Positions 52,502-60,506 of a stretch of DNA of 64,000 bases are shown piece by piece (position 1 is the first letter of the stretch; every line of letters starts with the position of its first letter). Made by a program: the position numbers and the translations under genes. Below the pieces are notes generated by a model that was not told the origin of the DNA, did not search any database, and worked only from the letters and a program-made list of their open reading frames with translations. The stretch spans positions 1-64,000 of the forward strand of contig NZ_JBNXUO010000014.1 of the NCBI RefSeq assembly GCF_050563535.1, given 5' to 3'. Source of the DNA: Falsiroseomonas sp050563535 (GTDB taxonomy: Bacteria; Pseudomonadota; Alphaproteobacteria; Acetobacterales; Acetobacteraceae).

Positions 52502-53194
52502 TCACCCCACCGGCTGCGGCAGCCCGAAGCCCCGCGCGACGGCGGGGAAGTCCGCCGCCTGCGGGTGGCGCCCGCAGGGGATGGTGCCGTCCGCGGCCCG
52601 CACCAGCTGGCAGGTGGCGAGCCCGGCGGCCGCCGCCGCGTCCAGCTCCTCCGCGACGTCGGACAGGAACAGGACCGCGCCCGGCGCGGCGCCCAGTTCG
52701 CCGGCGATGCGCCCATAGGATGCGGCGTCCCGCTTGCCGCCCATCCGGGTGTCGAAGAAGCCGCCGAACAGCCCCAGCAGGTCGCCCGCCACGGAATGCC
52801 CGAACAGCAGCCGCTGCGCCGCGACCGAGCCCGAGGAATAGACCGCGAGCCCGATCCCCCCCGCATGCCAGGCGCGCAGGCAGCCCGGCACGTCGGGCCA
52901 GAGATGGCCGCGGATGCGCCCATCCTCGAACCCCGCGCGCCAGATCAGGCCCTGGAGCGACTTCAGCGGCGTCGCCTTCGCATCCTCCGCCATCCAGCGC
53001 CGCAGCGTCGCGCGCGGGTCGGGGCCCGGCACCTCGGCCAGGATGGCGGCGACCTCCGGCTCCGCGCCATGCGCGTCGAGGAAGCCGTCCAGCGCCGCCT
53101 CTGCGAAGGGGAACAGCGTCTCCTTCACGAAGGCGATGGCGCTGGTCGTGCCCTCGATGTCGGTGAGGACGACGCGGATCGCCCCCGCCGTCAC
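52502..53194 (-). CDS. mtnC: Acireductone synthase (enolase-phosphatase)
   Basis: 230 residues, HAD family. LTDIEGTTSAIAFVKETLFP holds the nucleophile D12; AVYSSGSVAAQRLLFGHS holds motif II; FLSDVAEELDAAAAAG holds the acidic motif. Converts 2,3-diketo-5-methylthiopentyl-1-P to acireductone in methionine salvage. GTG start overlapping the mtnD stop (GTGA) confirms coupling. Confidence 0.94.
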   Translation of the reverse strand: MTAGAIRVVLTDIEGTTSAIAFVKETLFPFAEAALDGFLDAHGAEPEVAAILAEVPGPDPRATLRRWMAEDAKATPLKSLQGLIWRAGFEDGRIRGHLWPDVPGCLRAWHAGGIGLAVYSSGSVAAQRLLFGHSVAGDLLGLFGGFFDTRMGGKRDAASYGRIAGELGAAPGAVLFLSDVAEELDAAAAAGLATCQLVRAADGTIPCGRHPQAADFPAVARGFGLPQPVG

Positions 53195-53730
53195 GCCGTG
53201 GCGGCCGGGAAACGCGCCGCCATGTCGGTGCCGGTGTAGTGCGGCGTCCAGCCGGAGGTGTCGGTGAAGACGCGCACCACCGCGAAGGACGGGCTCTCCC
53301 CCGCGTCGAACCAGTGCCGCGAATTCGCCGGCACGCTGATCAGGTCGCCCGGGCCGCAATGCGCGTCGAACACCTTGCCGTCCAGGTGCAGCACGAAGTT
53401 GCCCGTGCCGGCGTGGAAGAAGCGCACCTCGTCTTCCGTATGCGTGTGCTCGGAGAGGAACTTGGCGCGCATCGCGTCCTTCATCGGGTGGTCCGGCGTC
53501 AGCTTGATGACGTCGGCCGTGCCCGCGCCGGTCGAGGCGAGGAAGGCGTCGAGATGCGGGCGGTAGGCGGCGAGGATGGCATCCGCATCGGCGTCGTCCG
53601 GCAGGTCGGCCCGCGGCCAGCGTTCGAAGCGGACGCCGACGGCCCCCAGCTCGGCGGCCATCCGCTCCGGGTCCTCGGTCACCATCAGCTGCGCGTTGGA
53701 CGCGGCGTCCCAGACGGTCAGGCGGCTCAT
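53191..53730 (-). CDS. mtnD: Acireductone dioxygenase
   Basis: 179 residues, cupin. Metal ligands H, H, E in LSEHTHTEDEVRFFHAG and the last His in SRHWFDAG; GPGDLISVPANSRHW is typical. With Fe it makes the methionine precursor 2-keto-4-methylthiobutyrate; with Ni it makes an off-pathway product. ATGA overlap with mtnB and GTGA with mtnC. Confidence 0.95.
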   Translation of the reverse strand: MSRLTVWDAASNAQLMVTEDPERMAAELGAVGVRFERWPRADLPDDADADAILAAYRPHLDAFLASTGAGTADVIKLTPDHPMKDAMRAKFLSEHTHTEDEVRFFHAGTGNFVLHLDGKVFDAHCGPGDLISVPANSRHWFDAGESPSFAVVRVFTDTSGWTPHYTGTDMAARFPAATA

Positions 53731-54338
53731 CGCATCCTCCTGTGTTCGAGCTCGCAGGCGAGCATGAATTCCAGCGCCTCCATGCGCGCCAGCGCGGCGT
53801 CCATGTCGCGGGCCCAGACATAGGAACCATGGCCGCGGATCAAGTAGCCCGGCGGTATGGGTGACATGCGGTCCCAGGCGGCGTCGAGCCCGCGCTGCAT
53901 CCGCGCGATGTCCTGGTCGTTCGGCACCACCGGCAGCGCCACCGCGGCGTCATGCGTCGGCCCGCCGGGGAAGGCCTTCAGCAGCTCGTACCCCGCCAGC
54001 ACCAGGCTTTCCCCCGCCAGGCGCGACAGGGCGGTGCCGGGCACCGAATGGCCGTGCAGCACGGCGCCGGCATCGGGGAAGCGGCGGTAGATGCCGCAAT
54101 GCAGCAGCGTCTCGGCCGAGCTGCGCCGCCCCGGCTCCTCCGCCACGCCGTCGAGGTCCACCACCATGACGTCGCCGGCCGCCAGGAACCCCTTGTGCCG
54201 GCCCGAGACGGTGACGGCGAGGCGCCGCGCATCCAGCCGGACGGAGATGTTGCCCGCCGTGGCCGGCACCCAGCCGAGCCTGTCGAGCCGCCGCCCCGCC
54301 GCGACGATCGCCTCCGCGGCCGCGGGCGGGACGCTCAT
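53727..54338 (-). CDS. mtnB: Methylthioribulose-1-phosphate dehydratase
   Basis: 203 residues, class II aldolase fold. WVPATAGNISVRLDARRLAV, VTVSGRHKGFL, then SAETLLHCGIYRRFPDAGAV and LHGHSVPGTALSRL with the zinc His pair; a later His in YLIRGHGSYVWARD. Dehydrates MTRu-1-P in methionine salvage. ATGA overlaps on both sides: TRAP permease upstream, mtnD downstream. Confidence 0.93.
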   Translation of the reverse strand: MSVPPAAAEAIVAAGRRLDRLGWVPATAGNISVRLDARRLAVTVSGRHKGFLAAGDVMVVDLDGVAEEPGRRSSAETLLHCGIYRRFPDAGAVLHGHSVPGTALSRLAGESLVLAGYELLKAFPGGPTHDAAVALPVVPNDQDIARMQRGLDAAWDRMSPIPPGYLIRGHGSYVWARDMDAALARMEALEFMLACELEHRRMR

Positions 54339-56353
54339 GCCGGGCGCTCCGCCGGATGCGCCCGGCGCTGCCGCAGCAGCAGCAGGAGGCCGAGGGAGAG
54401 GCCCGCCAGGTCCGTCCAGCCCTCGGGAATCATCAGCATCAGCCCCGCGGCCCCGGCCGCGAGGCGCAGCGGCAGCGGGAGCGGGCCGTTCAGCATCCAC
54501 CCCTCGGTGGAACAGGCCAGCAGCCAGACGCCGAGCGAGGCGGTGACGAAGACCTGCAGGACCAGCGCGAGGTCGCCCTGCGCCAGCAGCGCCGGCGACA
54601 GCCAGAACATGAAGGGCACGATGAAGGTGGCCAGCCCGAGCTTCACGGCGATGACGCTGGTGCGCCACATGTCGGCGCCGGCCATCGACGCCGCGGCGAA
54701 GGACGCCAGCGCCACGGGGGGCGTGATGGCCGACAGGATCGCGAAGTAGAAGATGAACATGTGCGCCACCAGCGGGTCCACGCCGATGCGGATCAGCCCC
54801 GGCGCGACCACCGCCGCCGCGATCGCATAGGCCGCCGTGGTCGGCACCCCCATGCCGAGGATGATCGCCACCACCATGGTGAACACCATCGCGAGGAAGG
54901 TGGAGGTCCCGGCGATGTCGAGCAGCATGGTCGCGAAGCGCCCGCCGATGCCGGTCAGCCCGATCACGCCCGCCACGATGCCCGCCGCCGCGCAGACCGC
55001 GATGAGCTGCATCACCTCCTTCGCGGAGCCGGACAGCGCGGCCTCGATCGCGCGCAGCGTCTCCATCGCCGCGCCGCCGAGGGCCGCGGGCAGCGACTGG
55101 CCCCGCACCGCCATCCGGTGCGCCAGCGCCGTCAGCACCATGATGGCGATGGTCGCGGCGATGCCGATGGCGGCCGCGCGGAAGGGCGAATAGCCCATCA
55201 GCAGGATGCCGATCAGCAGCACCAGCGGCGCCGCCATGTAGGCGCGCCGCGCGATGTCCGCCCAGCGCGGCAGCTCGTCCCGCCGCAGGCCGCGGATGCC
55301 GGCCTTGCGCGCGTTCAGGTCGCAGTGGATGTAGTTGGCCAGGTAGAACAGCAGCGCCGGGATCAGCCCGGCCAGCGCGATCTCGGTATAGGGGCGGCCC
55401 AGCACCTCGGCCATGATGAAGGCGCCCGCGCCCATCACCGGCGGCGTGATCTGCCCGCCGGTCGAGCTCGTCGCCTCGACCGCCGCCGCCGTCTCCCGGT
55501 CGTAGCCGACGCGGCGCATCATCGGGATGGTGAAGGCGCCCGACGCGACGACATTGGCCACCGCGCTGCCCGAGATGGTGCCGAACAGGATGCCGGAGAC
55601 GACGGTGACCTTCGCCGGCCCGCCGCGCGCGCGGCCGACGAGGGCGAGGGCAAAGTCGTTGAAGTAGTCCCCCGCCTTCGAGGCCTGGAGGAAGGCGGCG
55701 AAGGTGACGAACAGGATGATGAAGGTCGCCGAGACCTGCACGATGGTGCCGAGCACGCCGTTGTTGCCGAACAGCTCGACCACGGCGGCGTCCCATTCCA
55801 CGCCGCGGTGGAACAGGATGCCGGGCATCCAGGGGCCGACGAAGCAGTAGGCGATGAAGACCACCGCGATCAGCGGCATCACCAGCCCCGCCGTGCGGCG
55901 CGCGAATTCCAGCACCAGCAGGATGCCGACCGTGCCCGCCGCCAGGTCCTGCCAGTTCGGGCCCATGAAGCTCCGCATCTCGATCCCGTCGGCATCGAGG
56001 ATGTAGTGGGCGGGCACCAGCAGGCAGGGGATCATCAGCGCCCAGTCGTGCCAGGGCACGCGCCGCCCGGGGTCGCCGCTGGCGCGCGGCGCGAAGAGCG
56101 CGAAGCCGAGCGCGGCGCCGAGGAAGACGTGCACCGCGCGGGAGACGGTGGGATCGACCGGCGCGACCAGCAGGATCCACATGTGCCACAGCACGAAGGC
56201 CGCCGCCGCCGCCCGCCAGGCGGTGCCCTGCCACCCCGCGAGGTCGCGGCGGGCGGAGGCGAATTCCATGTCGTCCACCTGCGCCACCGGGTCGGGCAGG
56301 GCGCCGGCAGGCGTGCCCGATGCGGCGCCGGTGCCATTCGGCGCGTTGGTCAT
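54335..56353 (-). CDS. TRAP transporter fused permease subunit (TAXI type)
   Basis: 672 residues, roughly 18 or more membrane helices: a short DctQ-like N-terminal part fused to a DctM-like part. Landmarks are GTISGSAVANVVASGAFTIP, EATSSTGGQITPPVMGAGAF, and IILGMGVPTTAAYAIAAAVV. This fused type normally works with a TAXI periplasmic receptor; none is in the window. It is the first gene of a coupled run, its stop overlapping the mtnB ATG, so it is made together with mtnB-mtnD-mtnC. Substrate unknown; the operon points to a methylthio-sugar or related compound (inference). Confidence 0.92.
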   Translation of the reverse strand: MTNAPNGTGAASGTPAGALPDPVAQVDDMEFASARRDLAGWQGTAWRAAAAAFVLWHMWILLVAPVDPTVSRAVHVFLGAALGFALFAPRASGDPGRRVPWHDWALMIPCLLVPAHYILDADGIEMRSFMGPNWQDLAAGTVGILLVLEFARRTAGLVMPLIAVVFIAYCFVGPWMPGILFHRGVEWDAAVVELFGNNGVLGTIVQVSATFIILFVTFAAFLQASKAGDYFNDFALALVGRARGGPAKVTVVSGILFGTISGSAVANVVASGAFTIPMMRRVGYDRETAAAVEATSSTGGQITPPVMGAGAFIMAEVLGRPYTEIALAGLIPALLFYLANYIHCDLNARKAGIRGLRRDELPRWADIARRAYMAAPLVLLIGILLMGYSPFRAAAIGIAATIAIMVLTALAHRMAVRGQSLPAALGGAAMETLRAIEAALSGSAKEVMQLIAVCAAAGIVAGVIGLTGIGGRFATMLLDIAGTSTFLAMVFTMVVAIILGMGVPTTAAYAIAAAVVAPGLIRIGVDPLVAHMFIFYFAILSAITPPVALASFAAASMAGADMWRTSVIAVKLGLATFIVPFMFWLSPALLAQGDLALVLQVFVTASLGVWLLACSTEGWMLNGPLPLPLRLAAGAAGLMLMIPEGWTDLAGLSLGLLLLLRQRRAHPAERPA

Positions 56354-56493
56354 GACATCCCCCCCAAAGCGCGACGCGCCGGCCCCGTCTGGCGGGGTCG
56401 GCGCGGCAGGTCCCCGCGCGGCCGACCGTAGGGCCGACCGGCGCGAGGTTCAATCTGGGGCCGGACCCGGGGCCGGGGACCGCAAGCCGAAGG

Positions 56494-56766
56494 TCAGGCG
56501 GCCGGGCGGCTCGGGTTGGCGGCCGTGCCCTGGGCGGGCTGGGCGGTGGTGGGGGCGGCGATGGAGCCGGCGGGCTGCGCCGGGGTCTGCGCCGCGGCAT
56601 CGGCCGCCATCGAGGCGTCCTTGCCGTCATCCTCCTTCATGTTCTGCTTGAAGGACTTGATGCCCTTGGCCAGGTCGCCCATCAGGCCGCTGATCTTGCC
56701 GCTGCCGAAGAGCAGCAGGATGACCAGCAGCACGACCAGCCAGTGCCAGATGCTGAACGAACCCAT
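56494..56766 (-). CDS. tatA: Sec-independent translocase protein TatA
   Basis: 90 residues. One membrane helix (IWHWLVVLLVILLLFGSGKI) followed by the amphipathic helix GLMGDLAKGIKSFKQNMKED and an Ala/Pro-rich disordered tail. This is TatA/TatE architecture; FGSGKI takes the place of the usual FGxKKLP. It is encoded alone: tatB and tatC are not adjacent. Confidence 0.93.
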   Translation of the reverse strand: MGSFSIWHWLVVLLVILLLFGSGKISGLMGDLAKGIKSFKQNMKEDDGKDASMAADAAAQTPAQPAGSIAAPTTAQPAQGTAANPSRPAA

Positions 56767-57183
56767 CGTGACGCCTCGATCCCAGTTACGGCCCGCCTGG
56801 CAGGGCGGGCCGGGTTGCTTCGGGGCCGGACACTAAGCTGGCAAGGCCGCCGGCGCAAACCGGGACATGGCGCCGGCCGGGGGCAGACACAACCGGGGGG
56901 GCGGCGGAATCCGGCGTGCCCGGCCGGATTCCGCGCAATCCGGGTGGCGCGGGTGGATGTCCGAAAAATTTCAGCGCGTCCATCATACCGGGGGGTTGAA
57001 ATTTTGTAAGGTATTGGCCAATTCGCACCCGCTGATCCGGGCCCCTCTGGCGGACCGGGTGCCGGGAGGGCCTGCACGCCCCGCCCCGGCCCCGTCGCGA
57101 TGTCGGATCGCCAGAGAACCACCGGGCCCGGCCGCGCGAAAGCGTGGCGGGGTCCCTACGTGCAACCGCCCGGAGCGACGCGC
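56767..57183. other. 417-bp divergent regulatory gap between tatA and terC
   Basis: No gene seen. It contains a local AT-rich island in an otherwise GC-rich window, about 56960-57025, with a perfect inverted repeat (separate entry) and a TTGAAA hexamer at 56996-57001. The 180 bp before terC could be a structured leader (for example the cgcgcgaaagcgtg segment), but conserved riboswitch elements were not found. Confidence 0.5.
56965..57005. promoter_or_regulatory. AT-rich 9-bp inverted repeat, possible operator
   Basis: Arms aaaatttca (56965-56973) and tgaaatttt (56997-57005) are perfect complements separated by 23 bp. A TTGAAA -35-like hexamer overlaps the right arm. Such AT-rich symmetry is rare here and would fit a dimeric regulator site or an mRNA leader stem for terC or tatA. 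Confidence 0.5.
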
Positions 57184-58194
57184 ATGGATTTCCTTCTGCT
57201 TGAATGGATCGGCAAGCCGGTCTGGATGTGGCTCGGCTTCCTCACCATCGTCTTCGCCCTCCTCGCCTTCGACCTCGGCGTCCTCCACAAGGAGGACAAG
57301 GAGATGGGCATCTCGGAGAGCCTGTGGCTGTCCGCCTTCTACATCGGCTTCGCCATCCTCTATGGCGGGGCGATCTGGTGGGCCTACGAGGCGGGGCTGA
57401 TCACCACCGCCGACGACACCCATGCCGGCATCACCTACTTCACCGGCTTCTTCATCGAGAAGGCGCTGTCGATCGACAACGTCTTCGTCATCAGCCTGAT
57501 CTTCACCTTCTTCGCGATCCCCCGGAAATACCAGTACCGGGCGCTGGTCTGGGGCATCGTCGCGGTGATCGTGCTGCGCGGCCTGATGATCGGCATCGGC
57601 GCGGCGCTGGTGCAGGAATACAGCTGGGTCCTCTACATCTTCGGCGCCTTCCTGATCGCCACCGGCATCAAGATGCTGGTGGTGCCGGAGAGCGACCCGG
57701 ACATGTCGAAGAACCCGGTGGTGCGCTTCTTCAAGAAGCACATGCGCGTCACCGACGAGCTGCACGACCAGAAGTTCTTCGTCCGCAAGCCGGACCCCAC
57801 CACCGGCAGGCTGGTGGTCTGGGCGACGCCGCTGTTCCTGGCGCTGGTGGTCATCAACATCGCCGACCTGATCTTCGCGGTGGACAGCGTGCCGGCGATC
57901 TTCGCGATCACCACCGACACCTTCATCGTCTACACCGCGAACATCATGGCCATCCTCGGCCTGCGCGCGCTGTACTTCGCGCTCGCCGCCATGGTGCACC
58001 GCTTCCACTACCTGAAATATGCGCTGGCGCTGGTGCTGGTGTTCATCGGCGGCAAGATCTTCTGGAACCAGATCTTCGGGAAGGTGGACCCGGCCATCTC
58101 GCTCGGCGTCACGCTGGCGATGATCGCGGGCGGCATCTTCTACTCGCTCTGGAAGACCCGCGACGACCCGCAGGAGAAGGAGAAGGTGGCCTGA
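57184..58194 (+). CDS. TerC family integral membrane protein
   Basis: 336 residues, about nine helices. Motifs: FALLAFDLGVLHKEDKEMGI, FTGFFIEKALSIDNVFVISL with the acidic metal-site residues, LIATGIKMLVVPESDPDMSK, NIADLIFAVDSVPAIFAITT. Members such as Alx and MeeY export Mn2+ or support metallation of exported proteins; the family was named for tellurite resistance. The metal here is inferred. A strong terminator follows at 58226. Confidence 0.93.
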   Translation: MDFLLLEWIGKPVWMWLGFLTIVFALLAFDLGVLHKEDKEMGISESLWLSAFYIGFAILYGGAIWWAYEAGLITTADDTHAGITYFTGFFIEKALSIDNVFVISLIFTFFAIPRKYQYRALVWGIVAVIVLRGLMIGIGAALVQEYSWVLYIFGAFLIATGIKMLVVPESDPDMSKNPVVRFFKKHMRVTDELHDQKFFVRKPDPTTGRLVVWATPLFLALVVINIADLIFAVDSVPAIFAITTDTFIVYTANIMAILGLRALYFALAAMVHRFHYLKYALALVLVFIGGKIFWNQIFGKVDPAISLGVTLAMIAGGIFYSLWKTRDDPQEKEKVA

Positions 58195-58225
58195 CCCCGC
58201 GCGCGGCCGGCTGACCGGTGGGCTG

Positions 58226-58261
58226 AAAGGGGGGGCGGTTCCGGACGGGACCGCCCCCTTT
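58226..58261 (+). terminator. Rho-independent terminator of terC
   Basis: Arms gggggcggt and accgccccc extend with aaa/ttt into a stem of more than 12 bp around a short ccggacgg loop region, with a T-run starting at 58259. Located 32 bp after the terC stop. Confidence 0.75.
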
Positions 58262-58318
58262 CCGTGCCCGGGCGGCGCGGTGCCTACGGGTTCGTGATCG
58301 CCCCCGGCGCGAGTTTGC

Positions 58319-58347
58319 TTGCATTCGGGGCCGCGAAGGCGCATTTT
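58319..58347 (+). promoter_or_regulatory. Putative promoter for the cold-shock gene
   Basis: TTGCAT at 58319-58324, 17-bp spacer, CATTTT at 58342-58347. It would give a leader of about 165 nt before the ATG at 58518, like the long 5' leaders of cold-shock mRNAs. The remaining gap from 58262 holds no gene. Confidence 0.4.
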
Positions 58348-58517
58348 GCCCCCCGTCAGCCTCGTTTGGTTCGGCCCGCTCTCCCAGCTCGTGATTGCGT
58401 CCATCGGCAACGATGGGCTCGGATCGAGCGCCGAGCCCGCAGCCCGTCCGCTCCGAAGATTGATCCGCCCTGCAATCGCGCGGGGTGGCACACTCGTTTC
58501 CGAAGGGGAACCCTCCC

Positions 58518-58724
58518 ATGTCCCAGGGCACCGTGAAGTGGTTCAACGCCACCAAGGGCTACGGCTTCATCCAGCCGTCTGACGGCACTGCCGACGTGTT
58601 CGTCCACATCACCGACGTGCAGCGCTCCGGCCTGACCGAACTGCGCGAGGGCGCGCAGATCGAGTTCGACGTCCAGCGCGGCAACAACGGCAAGCTCTCG
58701 GCCTGCAACCTCAAGGTTGGCTGA
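58518..58724 (+). CDS. cspA: Cold-shock protein, CspA family
   Basis: 68 residues, single cold-shock domain. RNA-binding motifs KGYGFIQP (RNP1) and VFVHITDV (RNP2) follow GTVKWFNATKGYGF. RNA chaperone that melts secondary structure. The ATG at 58518 is preceded by aagggga at a suitable distance; longer in-frame starts do not fit the family. The gene is short and followed by a strong terminator, so it is monocistronic. Confidence 0.95.
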   Translation: MSQGTVKWFNATKGYGFIQPSDGTADVFVHITDVQRSGLTELREGAQIEFDVQRGNNGKLSACNLKVG

Positions 58725-58753
58725 GAGGCGGCGCCTTCGGGCACCGCAACTGG

Positions 58754-58787
58754 AAGGGGCGGCCCCGCAGGGGACCGCCCCTTTTTT
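58754..58787 (+). terminator. Rho-independent terminator of the cold-shock gene
   Basis: Stem ggggcgg (58756-58762) with ccgcccc (58775-58781), inner cccc/gggg, loop gca, then six T (58782-58787). The converging receptor gene ends 13 bp further on. Confidence 0.9.
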
Positions 58788-58799
58788 CTGGGCTTCCCC

Positions 58800-59771
58800 T
58801 CAGCTCTCCGGCCGGATGCCGAGCCGGCGGATCAGCCCGCCCCAGCGCTCGATCTCGGCGCGTTGCAGGGCGGCGAACTCGGCCGGCGTGGAGCCCACCG
58901 GCTCGAACCCCGCCGCTTCCAGCACCCGCCGCTGGTCAGGGCTGGCCAGCGCGACGCGGCATTCCTGCGCGATCCGCGCCGCGCGCTCCACCGGCATCCC
59001 CGCCGCGCCGAACAGGCCGATCCAGGCCACCGCCGGCTCCATGGAGGAGCCCGCCTCCGCCAGCGTCGGCACATCGGGCAGTTGCGGCATCCGCGCCGGG
59101 CCGGTGACCGCCAGCGCCCGCAGCGTCCCCTCCCTCACCTGGCCCGCCACGCCGGCGAGCGGCGCGAAATACAGCTGCAGCCGCCCCGCCACCAGGTCCA
59201 GCACCGCCGGCGCCACCCCGCGATAGGAAACGTGCTCCGCCCGGAACCCCTCCCGCGCGGCCAGGTCCTCGGTGATCAGGTGCGACAGCGTGCCGGGGCC
59301 GGTGGAGCCGAAGTTCAGCGCCCCCGGATGCGCCCGCGCATGGTCCACCAGCTCCCGCAGCGTGCGCGCCGGGACCGAGGGATGGACCGCCAGCACGAAG
59401 GGCAGCCGCGCCAGCAGCGACACCGGGGTGAGGTCCACCGCCGGGTCGAAGGTCAGGCTGGGGTTCAGCACCTTCGCCGTGCTGCCCGGCCCGCCGATGG
59501 TGACGCCGAGTGTGTGGCCATCGGTCGAGCGCGCCACCGCCTCGGTGCCGATGTTGCCGCCGCCGCCGGCACGGTTGTCCGCCACGAAGGGCTGGCCGAA
59601 GACCTGGGAGAGGTGCGGGATGACGGCGCGCGCCGCCATGTCGGGCGTGGAGCCGCCGGGGAAGCTCACGATGACCCGCACCGGGCGGTCCGGCCAGGCG
59701 GGCTGCGCGGCGGCGGGCAGGGCGCCGAGGGTGGCGCTGGCGGCGATCAGGCCGCGGCGGGTCAGGCGCAT
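58800..59771 (-). CDS. Bug-family periplasmic receptor (tripartite tricarboxylate transporter type)
   Basis: 323 residues. N terminus MRLTRRGLIAASATLGALPA is a twin-arginine-like signal ending AAAQ. The mature receptor starts PAWPDRPVRVIVSFPGGSTP and has the FVADNRAGGGGNIGTEAVAR and VHPSVPARTLRELVDHARA blocks typical of Bug proteins, which bind carboxylates. The TctA/TctB permease genes are not nearby, as is usual for the large Bug families of betaproteobacteria and Acetobacteraceae. Ligand unknown. ATG at 59771. Confidence 0.92.
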   Translation of the reverse strand: MRLTRRGLIAASATLGALPAAAQPAWPDRPVRVIVSFPGGSTPDMAARAVIPHLSQVFGQPFVADNRAGGGGNIGTEAVARSTDGHTLGVTIGGPGSTAKVLNPSLTFDPAVDLTPVSLLARLPFVLAVHPSVPARTLRELVDHARAHPGALNFGSTGPGTLSHLITEDLAAREGFRAEHVSYRGVAPAVLDLVAGRLQLYFAPLAGVAGQVREGTLRALAVTGPARMPQLPDVPTLAEAGSSMEPAVAWIGLFGAAGMPVERAARIAQECRVALASPDQRRVLEAAGFEPVGSTPAEFAALQRAEIERWGGLIRRLGIRPES

Positions 59772-59845
59772 CGAAGGGTGTCCTCCCAGGGTCGTCCTGG
59801 CCGCAACATGCCGCGTCCGCGGCACGGGGCAAGCCGCCCCCCTTC

Positions 59846-59990
59846 TACCGCGCGGCAAGCCGCCTCTCCTTACCGCGCGGCAAGCCGCCCCTCCTTACCG
59901 CGCGGCAAGCCGCCCCTCTTTACCGCGCGGCAAGCCGCCCCTCTTTACCGCGCGGCAAGCCGCCCCTCTTTACCGCGCGGCAAGCCGCGA
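59846..59990. repeat. 25-bp tandem repeat array (about 6 copies) at the 3' end of the CHAP lipoprotein gene
   Basis: Copies begin taccgcgcgg at 59846, 59871, 59896, 59921, 59946 and 59971, exact period 25. Copy bodies read taccgcgcggcaagccgc plus a short pyrimidine spacer varying at one or two bases. The rightmost copy contains the last codons (LAAR) and TAA of the minus-strand CHAP gene; the others follow downstream. Each unit contains a gcgg-caag-ccgc mini-hairpin. Confidence 0.95.
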
Positions 59991-60467
59991 CGCCGGATGC
60001 ACGAAGCCCAGCGCCGGATAGGCGGTGGCGCCGAGATCCCCGATGCGGGGGTAGAAGACTCGCACGAGCGACCAGTCGCCCCGCGCCGAGACATCGACCA
60101 CGCGCTGGTCGGTGGCGATCCGCCCGCGCGCGGCGCCGGAGGCCCAGTTGGCATGGTCCACCAGCACCTCCCGCCCGCCGACCACGCGGGAGACGACGGC
60201 GACATGGCCCGACGGGTTGCGCGGCGTGCGCGCCAGCACCAGCACGCTGCCCGGCCGCGGCGTGGACCCGCGCTCGTAGCGGCCGGCCGCCGCGTCCCAC
60301 CACTGCCAGGCATCGCCGGCCAGCAGGATGCCCGACCGGGCGCGGGCATAGGGGACGCAGGACAGGGGCTCGCCCAGTTCGGGCCGCAGCGGCGCGACGG
60401 TGGCGACCTGCCGGCCGGACCCGCAGGCGGCCAGCAGCAGGCACAGCAGGAAGGGCGCGGCGCGCAT
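59970..60467 (-). CDS. CHAP-domain lipoprotein (putative peptidoglycan amidase/endopeptidase)
   Basis: 165 residues. Lipobox LCLLLAAC. CHAP (NlpC/P60-like) domain: nucleophile Cys in LSCVPYARARSGILLAGDAW, GSVLVLARTP, and the catalytic His in SGHVAVVSRVVG, followed by VDHANWASG. Such enzymes cut cell-wall peptides; small lipoproteins of this type are common in Acetobacteraceae. The TAA stop lies inside the first unit of the 25-bp repeat array, so one-copy slippage would not change the protein. Confidence 0.85.
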   Translation of the reverse strand: MRAAPFLLCLLLAACGSGRQVATVAPLRPELGEPLSCVPYARARSGILLAGDAWQWWDAAAGRYERGSTPRPGSVLVLARTPRNPSGHVAVVSRVVGGREVLVDHANWASGAARGRIATDQRVVDVSARGDWSLVRVFYPRIGDLGATAYPALGFVHPASRLAAR

Positions 60468-60506
60468 TCCGCGCTTCTACCAGAAGGCGAGCCCGCCGCT
60501 CCAGCC

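Noticed and set aside
56354..56493. SAM-type riboswitch ahead of the TRAP-mtn operon
   Set aside because: Only a short GC-rich stem before the ribosome site was seen; no recognisable SAM-I, SAM-II or SAM/SAH core.
57010..57183. yybP-ykoY (Mn2+) riboswitch ahead of terC
   Set aside because: The genomic context fits, but I could not find the conserved internal loops of that motif in the leader. A covariance-model search would settle it.
59846..59990. CRISPR-like array
   Set aside because: Units are contiguous with a 25-bp period and no unique spacers, and no cas genes are present. It is a tandem repeat.
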